Shown piece by piece: positions 48,601-57,741 of a DNA stretch of 64,000 bases; the stretch's first letter is position 1, and each line of letters begins with the position of its first letter. Origin of the DNA: Onthophagus taurus (taxonomy: Eukaryota > Arthropoda > Insecta > Coleoptera > Scarabaeidae); contig NC_091968.1 in NCBI RefSeq assembly GCF_036711975.1, forward strand, positions 25,901,001 to 25,965,000. Reading direction: 5' to 3'. The translations under genes were made by a program, and so were the position numbers. Under the pieces are notes generated by a model. That model was not told the origin of the DNA, did no database searches, and saw only the letters and a program-made list of their open reading frames with translations.

Positions 48601-49334
48601 ACACAATCAGTACTTGTCCTAATCCAGAGGAAGAGGATGGATTAAAAAAGAAAAATTCGGTTACAGATGAAGGTGGTGATGATGAAGAAGAATCGATTAC
48701 GAAAGATAAATTGGAAAGGATGTTTCCGTTCCAAAGGAAACAGAAAAAAACGGGAACGATTGATGTTTGGTGGTTGTACGACGATGGTGGATTAACTTTA
48801 TTATTACCGTACATTATTTCAACGCGAAGGAATTGGAACCACTGCAAATTAAGAGTGTTTACTTTAGCCAATAAAAGAGATGAATTAGAAATCGAACATA
48901 TGAATATGGCCAGTTTATTAAGCAAGTTTAGAATCGATTACTCGGATTTGCAGATAGTTCCAGATATTACCAATAAACCGGCTGATGAAACACAAACATT
49001 TTTCGAAGGATTAATTGAGGATTTTCGTAAACCAGATAATGGTAAATACATAATATTAAAATCTATTTTAATAATGTTTTTATTTTTAGAATTGATTACT
49101 GAATCGGAATTATTAGCAGTGAAAGATAAAACAAATAGACATATGAGATTAAGAGAGCTTTTATTAGAATATTCCCACGAAGCTAGTTTGGTGGTAATGT
49201 CATTACCAATGCCGCGTAAAAATATAGTTTCAGCTCCGCTTTATTTAGCTTGGCTGGAATTATTAACGAAAGATATGCCACCGATTTTATTGGTCCGAGG
49301 GAATCAAACGTCGGTTTTAACCTTTTATTCTTAA
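36657..49334 (+). CDS. Ncc69: Na-K-2Cl cotransporter (SLC12 family)
   Basis: Coding exons 36657-36895, 41780-41894, 42100-42721, 42774-42913, 43097-43303, 47359-48060, 48125-48366, 48419-49041 and 49090-49334 join in phase into 1,044 residues. Cytoplasmic N-terminus: RFQV (27-30) matches the SPAK/OSR1 docking motif RFxV/I, and [15 protein letters not shown] is the phospho-regulatory segment. Transport core: [82 protein letters not shown]-terminal domain: [27 protein letters not shown], ending [14 protein letters not shown] as in human NKCC1. An electroneutral plasma-membrane importer of Na, K and Cl. The two large introns (4.9 and 4.1 kb) are full of repeats; all others are short. Distinct from KCC by the N-terminal block and C-terminus. 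Confidence 0.95.
37559..38577 (-). mobile_element. TIR DNA transposon with a MADF-domain ORF (PIF/Harbinger-like)
   Basis: Ends are inverted: GGCTCGTACAGACACGTTTA at 37559 against TAAACGTGTCTGTACAAGCC ending at 38577, continuing inward with TAATTTAATCGAGTAG. Flanks read CTTAA on the left and TTAAG on the right, so the target duplication is a short TTA/TAA or TTAA. It sits in a CTAGAACTA hairpin loop within an NKCC intron. On the minus strand an open frame of about 130 codons (about 38410-38007) reads [17 protein letters not shown], then [31 protein letters not shown]. This LWxxxxxxYKxR...KIxxxRxxF pattern is a MADF domain. No DDE transposase fits in 1 kb, so the copy is non-autonomous. Confidence 0.75.
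38578..39155. repeat. palindromic CTAGAACTA/TTTAGCC array, part 1
   Basis: Hairpin units alternate a linker (AGTTCTAGTGACAGTGCAAG-type) with arms ACTAGAATCATTTGGGTTTA and its inverse around a loop GCCGTCTTGAGAGACGTGC. Four loops lie at about 38696, 38818, 38945 and 39067, spaced about 122-127 bp. A fragment at 37450-37530 lies on the other side of the MADF element. Confidence 0.85.
39159..40450 (+). repeat. tandem array, 183-bp unit, 7 copies
   Basis: CCTAAAAATAAAG starts at 39159, 39342, 39523, 39706, 39889, 40072, 40255 and 40438: intervals 183, 181, 183, 183, 183, 183, 183. Each unit contains TGATGTTTTTCGATTTTAC, AAAAAAACTTTATCATAAAA and ATTACTTATTATGCATAGAA. The copies are highly similar. 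The array is inserted between two blocks of the palindromic repeat, in the same NKCC intron. Confidence 0.95.
40450..41600. repeat. palindromic CTAGAACTA/TTTAGCC array, part 2
   Basis: About seven hairpins. Loops near 40518, 40698, 40828, 41199 and 41324 read GCCGTCTTGAGAGACGTGC (with small changes). Those at 41010-41031 and 41446-41467 read the reverse complement, GCCGCACGTCTCTCAAGACG. A ~300-bp higher-order segment (about 40550-40860, 40860-41050, 41050-41230) is itself repeated. Similar 61-63-codon minus-strand ORFs here are repeat artefacts. From 41600 to 41779 lies plain intron. Confidence 0.88.
43304..43520 (+). repeat. dispersed hairpin repeat at the NKCC exon-5 donor
   Basis: AGTATATTAAAAAAC begins a few bases after the 5' splice site. 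Then come inverted segments GTTTCGTAAGACACGC and GTCTTATGAAACGTG, TTTTTTTGTAATTCGCG, and TAAATAGAAATTTGAATTGA. The same order occurs at 63010-63235, again just after a donor. Near the acceptor end of this intron (about 47315-47335) CGCGAATTACAAAAAAG is the inverse of the GTAATTCGCG block. From 43520 to 43660 nothing is recognised. Confidence 0.75.
43665..45000 (-). repeat. R540 element, minus orientation, in an NKCC intron
   Basis: Both ends match the 19.9-21.6-kb copy: TTGTCAATGTCAACTTTAAT at about 43677 and AATCTAGTGTTAGTCACTTT at about 44952. Inside are the TCCGGTTTG, CTCGAGTAAT (about 44178) and GGTTGACATTTTAAACCTG blocks. No ORF. Confidence 0.85.
45000..45280. repeat. short flanking repeat with TACAGGTGTTTCTG end
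   Basis: GCCACGATTTACAGAAACAC at about 45190 is the inverse of GTGTT/GCTGTTTCTGTAAGTCGTGGC at 33240-33270. TCGTCGATTTTTAAGCC at about 45032 is the inverse of 59860-59880. These link the R540 copies to a common set of flanks. Confidence 0.6.
45280..46045. repeat. R540 element, rearranged copy
   Basis: The first ~200 bp reads in minus orientation (ATTCGTAATCTTCATAAAAT). From about 45500 it reads in plus orientation (GGTCAACTTCCGGTTAAGAA, ATTACTCGAGATA at about 45630, GCTAACTTCGGGTTTA). This is an internal inversion or two abutting partial copies. Confidence 0.75.
46045..46207 (+). repeat. near-perfect 82-bp tandem duplication
   Basis: TTGAGGTTGTTTAGTTGTGA starts at 46045 and again at 46127. 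The two 82-bp copies look identical, each ending AAACGTGTTTC. A recent duplication, in intron. Confidence 0.95.
46437..47120. mobile_element. foldback element with ~270-350-bp inverted arms
   Basis: The left arm (about 46437-46707) starts CCATTATGTATGGAATATTG. The right arm (about 46763-47118) is its inverse, ending TCCATACATAATGGACACCC. The arms pair through TTTATACAAAACTTGTTTAA, ATGGCAATGTAC, and GATATCCGAGATCGTCAAGT near the centre. The loop is about 55 bp. The right edge ends GGACACCCTG, a terminal motif seen in many insect foldback or MITE elements. The arms carry indels, so it is not recent. Small ORFs in it are artefacts. Confidence 0.85.
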
Positions 49335-49700
49335 ATGAAGGTATTTTTTATATAATACGGGTGGTTTTTTGTGTAGTACAAGTCGATGTCTTCATGCTGG
49401 ACATGATCATATTAATTAATTATTCAATTTTTTTATTTTTATCTTATTGTGCACCGATTTATAGTATTTTTTACCACAATTATAATTATATCTAACCTTA
49501 TTTTGTAATGTTATGTATTCTTTTTTGTAACAAAACGTTTCTGGTAATATGTTTTTCTTTCTTCTACAATACAATTTTCTGTTTAAATAAGAATAAACAA
49601 AAACATTATTACTGTTTGTATTGTTATATTCTAATAAATACAAGACTGATCTTATAATTAAGTATTTAGCTAATTGTAAATCAATAAATTAATTTTTAAT
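49335..49700 (+). other. Ncc69: NKCC 3' UTR
   Basis: A+T-rich region downstream of the NKCC stop. The part from about 49495 (GTAATGTTATGTATTCTTTT, AACAAAACGTTTCTGGTAAT) is repeated at 52990-53137, revealing a segmental duplication. Beyond about 49620 it becomes the ~555-bp gustatory-receptor repeat unit. Confidence 0.6.
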
Positions 49701-49779
49701 AATAATTTTGTGTTAAATTGGTTGCCTAACTTCGATTATTAAAATCAAATTAACCTCGAAAAAAAAGTTTCATGCTTTT

Positions 49780-50033
49780 GATGTTGTAATAACATTAAGA
49801 AAGATGAAAAGGAGATTATTTTAATCGTTTTAAGATTCCGCGAAAAGTTGGAAACCAAAAAATTCGCTAATTTCGATAGAATACAAGAAGATTTAGTTTT
49901 GATGATGAATCAAGCGCAAAATTACTCACCTATCATTTCCGCACGTGGCTTCTTCGATTGCGAGTATGAAATTTTATACATTTCCTTTGAAATAGCTACC
50001 ACATAAACATTAACGCTGTTACAACTTAAGTAA
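49780..50033 (+). pseudogene. truncated gustatory receptor copy 1
   Basis: About the last 80 codons of the receptor at 51558, joined directly to its upstream flank (CATGCTTTT/GATGTTGTAATAAC). It encodes the IQEDLVLMMNQAQNYSPI and ARGFFDCEYEILY segments, then a premature TAA at 50004 where the parent has CAA. No start; non-functional. Confidence 0.9.
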
Positions 50034-50344
50034 TTATAAATTTGACGTTTAGATAACCGAAAAATGTCAAATTTAAAAGTAAGCGCGCCCTCTATGTATT
50101 AAAACGTCAAGTTTATCTAATAAAATTAATAAATAAATAAATAAATTGTATTTAATTTAATAAATAAATAAATTGTATTTAAATTAATAAATACAAGACT
50201 GATCTTATAATTAAGTATTTAGCTAATTGTAAATCAATAAATTAATTTTTAATAATAATTTTGTGTTAAATTGGTTGCCTAACTTCGTTTATTAAATACC
50301 CCCATTAAAATCAAATTAACCTCGAAAAAAAATTTCATGCTTTT

Positions 50345-50604
50345 GATGTTGTAATAACATTAAGAAAGATGAAAAGGAGATTATTTCGATCGTTTTAAGA
50401 TTCCGCGAACAGTTGGAAGCCAAAAAATTCGTTAATTTGAATAGGATACATGAAGATTTAGTTTTAATGATAAATCAAGCGCAAAATTACTCACCGATCA
50501 TTTCCGCACGTGGCTTTTTCGATTGCGAGTATAAAATTTTATACATTTCCTTTGAAATAGCTACCACACAAACATTAACGTTATTACAATTTAAGCAATT
50601 ATAA
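50345..50604 (+). pseudogene. truncated gustatory receptor copy 2
   Basis: Same junction as copy 1 (CATGCTTTTGATGTTGTAATA), 555 bp further on. The frame is open to a slightly displaced stop (TTTAAGCAATTATAA), but the 5' three-quarters of the gene are missing. Confidence 0.9.
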
Positions 50605-50902
50605 ATTTGACGTTTGGATAACCTAAAAATGTGAAATTTAAAAGTAAGCGCGCCCTCTATGTTTTAAAACGTCAAGTTTATCTAATAAAATTAATAAACA
50701 AATTGTATTTAAATTAATAAATAAATAAATTGTATTTAAATTAATAAATACAAGACCGATCTAATAATTAAGTATTTAGCTAATTGTAAATCAATAAATT
50801 CATTTTTAATAATAATTTTGTGTTAAATTGGTTGCCTAACTTCGTTTACTAAATACCCCCATTAAAATCAAATTAACCTCGAAAAAGAAGTTTCATGCTT
50901 TT

Positions 50903-51162
50903 GATGTTGTAATAACATTAAGAAAGATGAAAAGGAGATTATTTTAATCGTTTTAAAATTCCGCGAAAAGTTGGACACCAAAAAATTAGCTAATTTCGAT
51001 AGGATACAAGAAGATTTAGTTTTGATGATGAATCAAGCGCAAAATCACTCACCGATCATTTCCGCACGTGGCTTTTTCGATGCGAGTATAAAATTTTATA
51101 CATTTCCTTTGAAATAGCTACCACACAAACATTAACGCTGTTACAACTTAAGTCATTATAAA
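50903..51162 (+). pseudogene. truncated gustatory receptor copy 3
   Basis: Same junction. One base is lost in TTCGATGCGAG (parent TTCGATTGCGAG), which shifts the frame before the conserved end. Confidence 0.9.
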
Positions 51163-51557
51163 TTTGACGTTTAGATAACCGAAAAATGTGAAATTTAAAA
51201 GTAAGCGCGCCCTCTATGTATTAAAACGTCAAGTTTATCTAATAAAATTAATAAATAAACAAATTGTATTTAAATTAATAAATAAATAAATTATATTTAT
51301 ATTAATAAATACAAGACCGATCTAATAATTAAGTATTTAGCTAATTGTAAATCAATAAATAAATTTTTTATATTTTTGTGTTAAATTGGTTGCCTAACTT
51401 CGTTTTTTAAATACCCCTCATTAAAATAAAATTAACCCCGTAATAACCAAACAAAAAGTTTCATGCTTTTATATAAACAAATACAATTTAATGTATTTCT
51501 GATGTATACAAACCACTATATCTCTCAAAACAACCCGACCCATAACAATACATAATA

Positions 51558-52682
51558 ATGAAGGTAAAACATCCAAAAAATTTTCCTCAATTAACCCAAA
51601 TATTGAATACAACATTTATATTGTTGATTCATCAACATTTTGATTCATCTTCGAGTCGATTACGTTCGAGTTATAAATGGAAATTAATCATATTATTGAT
51701 TTGCCTTTCTTGGTCAACCTCCTACATTTTTACAACGCAATTAAAGGTAGCTTACGTTTATGTGAATGACGTTTTCATTGAAATATTAATAGACGCCTTA
51801 GATTCGTTGTTTATATACTTGGTAAATATCTCAATGACCGCAAATATGGGGCTCATAAATACCGATCAATTCAATGCAGCTTTAAACCAATTAATACAAG
51901 TCGATGAGATTTTGGAGATTTATCAAAAAAATGATTTCGAAAAAGGATTTGTGGTCAAATTGGTTATTGTAATTTGTTTATATTTGGGGGTAATAACAAT
52001 TAACGGATGGTATTTTTATAAACAAGGTGTTTTAATTTGCTTGAATTACATGGTTGATTTTGTAGGGAAAGCTCAAGCGATATTAATAATGTTTATGATG
52101 ATAACTTGTATAAATGAAGTCTCAAATCGTTTAAAAACATTAAATATCTTGCTTAAAGATCGTTTAAAAAGCGATGTTTTAAACTGGATCGAAATTGACA
52201 TGAAAAATTATATCAAATCTTTCACTTTAATCTACGAATCGACTGAAAATTTTAATAAAGTCTTTGGTTGGACTATTTTATCGTACTACTTATCGTCACT
52301 TACAAGTATCTTAAAGCTCGTTAATTTCAGCTTTGAATTCAAAAAAAATACAATAACAATTCCTCAATTTCTTTTGGTGGCTTTTATGTCCACCGGAGTT
52401 ACTTTGATTTTTGAATGTTGGTTCATTGGATGTTGTAGTAGCATTAAAAAAGATGGAAAGGAGATTATTTCGATCGTTTTAAGATTCCGCGAAAAGTTGG
52501 AAACCATAAAATTCGCTAATTTCGATAGGATACAAGAAGATTTAGTTTTGATGATGAACCAAGCGCAAAATTACTCACCGATCATTTCCGCACGTGGCTT
52601 TTTCGATTGCGAGTATAAAATTTTATACATTTCTTTTGAAATAGCTACCACACAAACATTAACGTTGTTACAACTTAAGTAA
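51558..52682 (+). CDS. gustatory receptor (7tm_7-like), single exon
   Basis: 374 residues in one uninterrupted frame from an ATG preceded by CATAATA. Several hydrophobic helices: WKLIILLICLSWSTSYIF, IEILIDALDSLFIYLVNI, FVVKLVIVICLYLGVITI, AILIMFMMITC, and PQFLLVAFMSTGVTLIF. The C-terminal part, YSPIISARGFFDCEYKILYI then a helix ending TTQTLTLLQLK, matches the gustatory receptor end (a helix followed by a T-x-x-x-x-L-x-Q-type motif), here divergent. Such receptors detect tastants or internal ligands on the neuronal membrane. It is the only full-length member; four truncated copies of its 3' end flank it. The ligand is unknown. Confidence 0.82.
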   Translation: MKVKHPKNFPQLTQILNTTFILLIHQHFDSSSSRLRSSYKWKLIILLICLSWSTSYIFTTQLKVAYVYVNDVFIEILIDALDSLFIYLVNISMTANMGLINTDQFNAALNQLIQVDEILEIYQKNDFEKGFVVKLVIVICLYLGVITINGWYFYKQGVLICLNYMVDFVGKAQAILIMFMMITCINEVSNRLKTLNILLKDRLKSDVLNWIEIDMKNYIKSFTLIYESTENFNKVFGWTILSYYLSSLTSILKLVNFSFEFKKNTITIPQFLLVAFMSTGVTLIFECWFIGCCSSIKKDGKEIISIVLRFREKLETIKFANFDRIQEDLVLMMNQAQNYSPIISARGFFDCEYKILYISFEIATTQTLTLLQLK

Positions 52683-52829
52683 TTATAAATTTGACGTTTA
52701 GATAACCTAAAAATGTGAAATTTAAAAGTAAGCGCGCCCTCTATGTATTAAAACGTCAAGTTTATCTAATAAAATTAAAATTTTATTTTAAATTTAAAGA
52801 AATTTCTTTTTAATTATTTATAAATTAGT

Positions 52830-52990
52830 AATAAAAATCTTAACTCTTATCGTACACGATTTTTTTAAATCAAAATTACAACGTTTGCAACATAACCTAA
52901 AAACAATAACATAACCTCAAAGTTAACTATCCCATTTCAAATTAATTACGAAGCTTAAGTAGCGGATATTATCAGTAGTTCGCAACAAGA
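52830..52990 (+). pseudogene. duplicated 5' end of Pex10
   Basis: Matches the Pex10 upstream region and first codons at 53700-53870: CTTAACTCTTATCGTACACG, AACAATAACATAACCTC, TACGAAGCTTAAGTAGCGGA (an indel creates a stop), AGTTCGCAACAAGAT. It breaks off abruptly into NKCC 3' UTR sequence at about 52992, marking a duplication junction. Confidence 0.9.
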
Positions 52991-53290
52991 TATCTAACCT
53001 TTTTATGTAATGTTATGTATTCTTTTCTGTAACAAAACGTTTCTGGTAATATGTTTTTGTTCTTCTACAATACAATTTTCAGTTTAAATAAGAATATATA
53101 AAAACTTTATTACTGTTTGTATTGTTATATTCTAATAAATACAAGACTGATCTTATAATTAAGTATTCAGCTAATTGTAAATGGATAAATTAATTTTTAA
53201 TAAAAATTTTGTGTTAAATTGGTTGCATAACTTCGCTTATTAAATACCCCTCATTAAAATAAAATTAAATAATAACAAAAAAGTTTCATG
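52990..53290 (+). repeat. duplicated NKCC 3' UTR and receptor flank
   Basis: Copy of about 49490-49775 (TAATGTTATGTATTCTTTTC, TTCTAATAAATACAAGACTG). Together with the Pex10 fragment before it and the truncated receptor after it, it shows that the NKCC-end-to-Pex10-start segment was duplicated in tandem. Confidence 0.88.
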
Positions 53291-53295
53291 CTTTT

Positions 53296-53549
53296 GATGT
53301 TGTAATAACATCAAGAAAGATGGAAAGGAGATTATTTCGATCGTTTTAAGATTCCGCGAAAAGTTGGAAATCAAAAAATTCGGTAATTTCGATAGGATAC
53401 AAGAAGATTTAGTTTTGATGACGAATCAAGCGCAAAATTACTCACCGATCATTTCCGCACGTGGCTTTTTCGATTGCGAGTATAAAATTTTACACATTTC
53501 TTTTGAAATAGCTACCACACAAATATTAACGTTGTTACAACTTAAGTAA
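53296..53549 (+). pseudogene. truncated gustatory receptor copy 4
   Basis: Same CATGCTTTT/GATGTTGTAATAAC junction as copies 1-3, but lying downstream of the intact gene in the duplicated segment. The frame is open for the last ~80 codons, without a start or membrane helices 1-6. Confidence 0.9.
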
Positions 53550-53815
53550 TTATAAATTTGACGTTTAGATAACCTAAAAATGTAAAATAAAAGTAAGCGC
53601 GCCCTCTATGTATTAAAACGCCAAGTTTATCTAATAAAATTAAGATTTAATCTTAAATTTAAAGAAATTTCTTTTTAATCATTTATAAATAAACGCAATT
53701 AGTAATAAAAATCTTAACTCTTATCGTACACGATTCTTTTTAATCAAAATTACAACCTTTGCACCATAACCTAAAAAACAATAACATAACCCCAAAATTA
53801 ATTACTTCACTTCAA

Positions 53816-54701
53816 ATGAAGTTTTACGAAGCTAAAGTAGCGGATATAATCCGTAGTTCGCAACGAGATGATAATTTTGTAAACGAACTCCAAAATTATT
53901 TAACATCAATCATAAAATCGTTCGGAAATCAAAATTATAATCGATTGAGAAAATTGATTCCTCCAATATCCACCGCTTGGTACTATTTGTTTACTTCCGT
54001 TTCAAATTTGCAAACGTTAGGTGAAGAATATACTGGGACGATTCGATTGGATGGTACACAAAAGATTCCCGCAAAATACTGGCAAATTTTATGGTTGATT
54101 CTATACGTTGGTGGTGAACCGATTTTAGATAGGACTTTGCAACATTTGGAGAAAAAAACCAGTAAAAATTACGAATTAAAAGATGAAGCAAGAAGATTTA
54201 TTTTAAAAAACATTAAATTCGTTAAAAATAATAAAGAATTGTTTATTCGTTTACACCAAAGTTTATTTTATATAAACGGAGCTTATTATAACATTTCAAA
54301 TCGATTAACAAGCATCAGATATGTAAGTAAAATCAAATTTGTAGGTTCTTTTTAAATCTTTTTTGTAGGTTTTAGTAAGGCAATGGTTACAAAATGATGC
54401 AGCAACCCAAAGTTTTAGTATTTTGGGTAAAATCTCGTTTTTCTACACCATTTTTTGTCTCATTCGTAATTATATCAATGAGGGAAACAATTTGTTAACA
54501 GAGACTTTATTCGATGTAGCTGAAAATGGGAAAATATGCGTTTTATGTACAGAGAATCGACACAATACTTGTTCAACACTTTGTGGGCACTTATTTTGTT
54601 GGACTTGTATCTTTGACAGTTTGAAGTTTCAAAAAGCTTGTCCCATTTGCAGGGAAATTATAAATCCAAGTAGAATTATATTTTTACAGAATTATTCTTA
54701 A
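53816..54701 (+). CDS. Pex10: peroxin-10 (PEX10), RING E3 of peroxisome import
   Basis: Exons 53816-54322 and 54369-54701 give 279 residues. The start MKFYEAKVADIIRSSQRDD matches the family N-terminus, so I prefer this ATG to any upstream start. Next NLQTLGEEYTGTIRLDG is a strong PEX10 marker, followed by membrane segments and INGAYYNISNRLTSIRY. The C-terminal C3HC4 RING runs from CVLC through TLCGHLFCWTC to ACPIC, all eight ligands present. PEX10 forms the PEX2-PEX10-PEX12 ubiquitin ligase in the peroxisomal membrane that ubiquitinates the import receptor PEX5 for recycling. CATAACCT motifs lie just upstream at about 53765 and 53784. Confidence 0.95.
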
Positions 54702-54879
54702 ATATTAAACATTTGTTATAAGATTAAATTTGTTGGTTTTTATACGGAAATAAAGTTTTTAAAAAAAGTAACCTGTAATTTTTTTTTTCAGCGTAACCTG
54801 CCAAAAAACAAAGAAGGGAGATAAGAGGTCAAAAATTTACCACCACTCTAGAAATAAAAGAGAATAATAAGCAGGTGTT

Positions 54880-56420
54880 GCCATCAGGAGAGATCTTAGA
54901 ACTTATAATAAAGAGAAGATTGAACAAACTATACAGGAAAATAAAAGCTTAAAGGTTTTGCGCAGAAAACTGGGTATTGGGAGAACAGAGATAATCAAAA
55001 TTAGAAACAAACATGGAAGAATAATAGCAAATAGAGCATTTTTACCAGCTGCTGTACAATAATCGGCGGGGTAAGAAAATGAAGTTAGATCCAAAACTAA
55101 ACAAACTATCAGTAGAAATAGGCATTACAAAGCAAGGATCTGAAAAAATGCCAGATATTCCTCTAAGAAAGACAAGAAATAATAGAGCACCGGGAGAAGG
55201 TTCTGTGGCCTTTAATCTCATGATTTGACATATACTTCTCACGATTTTATTACAAAAATAATATAATAATTAGTGTTAATAAAATCATAGCATTTTCAAC
55301 TCGAATTGTAGGTTACTGTAAATTTCTTTATTAGTTACATCTATTCGCCGCTAGATGGCGCTAGGAAATTACTAAAACTAATATTTTATTTTCTTTTAAT
55401 TATATCACTTTTATATACAAACGTTGTCTAAACTATTTTACTTGAATCCTATGCCTATATGTAACACATATTATTAATATTGTATATTTATAATGTATAT
55501 ATTTATATACATATTTAAACAAATTTCAACATCTCACGATTTTTTATGACATGGCTATCAGAGTGTTGATTGAGAAATTGATGGAATACAATAGGCCATT
55601 GGTGGACCGTTGAGATGGGTGCGGTCTTGGGAGCATTAAGAGAATGCCGCGTCGATAATCGATACATAAAGCTATTTTTCAACATCCACAGAAAAGCGAC
55701 TATAATGGTACAACTACATAATGAGACTGAACATATCCCAATTGGAAGAAGGGTAAGGCAGGGTGACACAATGTCTCCTAAACTATTTATACAGTTCTGA
55801 AATATGTATTCAAGAAGCTGGAGTGGGAGAATAAAGGCATAAATATTGACTGAAACTTACGTTTTGCGAATGATTCTGGAAATCAATACCTCTAAAACAA
55901 AATTTATGACTAATTTGGTTCCTAGCGAAAACATTGCGATGGAAAGAAATGAAATTGAACTAATGGATAAGTACACCTATCTTGGTCATGAAATTAAAAT
56001 CACAAGAGACAACCAGACATGCGAACTAAGGAGGAGAGTAACCCTCTCATGGGCAGCATATGGTACCTACCAATATGTCTAAAAAGAAAAGTGTTTGATC
56101 AGTCCGACTTATGGGGCAGAAACACTGACTTTGACCATGACATCTCCCAACAGGCTTAGAACAACACAGCGTAAAATGGAAAAATCAGTGCTCGAAATGA
56201 GGACTTGCGCCGAAGAACAGGCGTTACAGAGGTCATTTCTCGCATCGCTAGACTCAAATGGAACTGGACACGTAGCACGAAGGACAGATGAAAGGTATAC
56301 AAAAAGCCTGTTGGAATGGATGACATCACGAGATTTGCTAATAACTGGATCCAGGCAGCACAGGACATGAGGAAATGTTCTAAAATAGGGGAGGCCTATG
56401 TCCTGCAATGAACTCAGAGG
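54880..56420 (+). pseudogene. degraded RTE-type LINE
   Basis: Broken frames in order: RKTRNNRAPGEG (55160-55205), the start of a reverse transcriptase; LRECRVDNRYIKLFFNIHRK, VQLHNETEHIPIGRRVRQGD (55610-55800), the RT core; KYTYLGHEIK (55970-56000); SPTYGAETLTLT, LRTTQRKMEKSVL, GHVARRTDERYTKSLLEW, NWIQAAQDM (56100-56370), the C-terminal region typical of insect RTE LINEs. Stops and indels are frequent, the YxDD motif is lost, and about 350 bp in the middle (55210-55560) is unrelated. Non-functional. Confidence 0.85.
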
Positions 56421-57115
56421 GATGAGAACTTCTGTTATATGATAATTAACTTCAGTTTTAAAATATCAATCTCAATTTTGACATATTTGTAATCTTCATT
56501 AAAAATCCTTTAAAACGAGTACAAACAAGACATATTTATCTTCAATATTAATGAATTTATGGTCAACTTCCGGTTAAGAATGACAACATTAATTTTGACA
56601 TATTTGTGATCGTAGAGAAAAATCCTTTAAAATGAGTCCAAACATGATACGTTTAATTCCAATATTACTCGAGATATAAGCAACTTCCGATTTAAAATGT
56701 CAATGTCATTTTGACATATTCTTAATTTTTATAAAATGTCTTAATATTTGTCACAAAAACTAAATATAATAAAAAAAATCAAAAAATTAAGGTTGGTATT
56801 AATATTTAAAAATTAAATTGCTATCTTCATTGTTGCTAATTTCGGATTTAATGTTTTTTATTCTAACTTTTTTGTTTTTGAGATAAGTGCGTTTTGTTTG
56901 GACTTATTTTAAAGGTTTTTTAATGAAGATGACAAATATGTCAAAGTTAACATTGACGTTTCAAACCGGAAGTGATTGTATCTCCATTAATATCAAAGTT
57001 AAATATGTCGAGATTTAAATAATTTTTATGAAGTTGACAAATATGTCAAAATAATAGTCGAAAGTTCGAACTTTTTGGTTTTTTGAGAGAAATGCGTCAT
57101 GTTTGGGATCACATT
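56420..57115 (+). repeat. R540 element, plus orientation, partial
   Basis: About one unit: TTATATGATAATTAACTTCA, ATTACTCGAGATA at about 56665, GGTTGGTATTAATATTT, ACCGGAAGTGATTGTATCTC. It ends near 57110. It follows directly on the LINE remnant. Confidence 0.8.
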
Positions 57116-57431
57116 GAGCTATATCGAGGTTTTAGTATAATGTCAAATTATATTGACATGTTCAATATATATCTGGTTTTAAAACTCCCGCCAAAAAATA
57201 GCTTTGTAAACGTAACTTTTCATTTTACTCCTCCGAATTAAAAAATAGCGTATAAATGAAATAAATCATCAATAATCTATGAAATTTCTACTACCATTTT
57301 TGAATAATCCGTGATTTTCTAATTTTTCGGTTGGTATTCGAATGATACGAAGTTTGTACATAACCTCAAAATTAAATTCGATTAGATTTCTTTAATAAAA
57401 ATATATGGTTGTTTTAAAAACTGTTTAATAG

Positions 57432-57599
57432 ATGTCTCTACTGTTAAAAAAACGCGAGATGAAGCAATCACTAAGAAAAATGTATGTCAAAATGTCAAGC
57501 GAGGAGAAAAATGCAGGTTATTTGCCACCTGGACAAAATGCCACACAACCCATCTTCGAAAATGTCTACGTCTACATCCGAGTGAATCAAAAAAATTAA
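57432..57599 (+). CDS. small uncharacterised ORF upstream of Ugalt
   Basis: A 55-codon ATG-started ORF: lysine-rich start (MSLLLKKREMKQSLRKMYVK) and a second half AGYLPPGQNATQPIFENVYV that is unusually ordered for chance sequence in DNA this A+T-rich. CATAACCTC, the motif seen before other genes here, lies 74 bp upstream at about 57358. I recognise no family. It could be a small protein gene, an upstream ORF of Ugalt or chance. Confidence 0.35.
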   Translation: MSLLLKKREMKQSLRKMYVKMSSEEKNAGYLPPGQNATQPIFENVYVYIRVNQKN

Positions 57600-57741
57600 A
57601 TAATTTCACTCATTTTTATCCAAACAAAATCGGAAAACAACACCGAAAAAGACAACAAAAAAATCTTTAGATGGTATTTATCGAGTGATAACGGTACTTT
57701 TTATTTTACATTATTTTTACATAAACCAAGTGAAAGGAATC

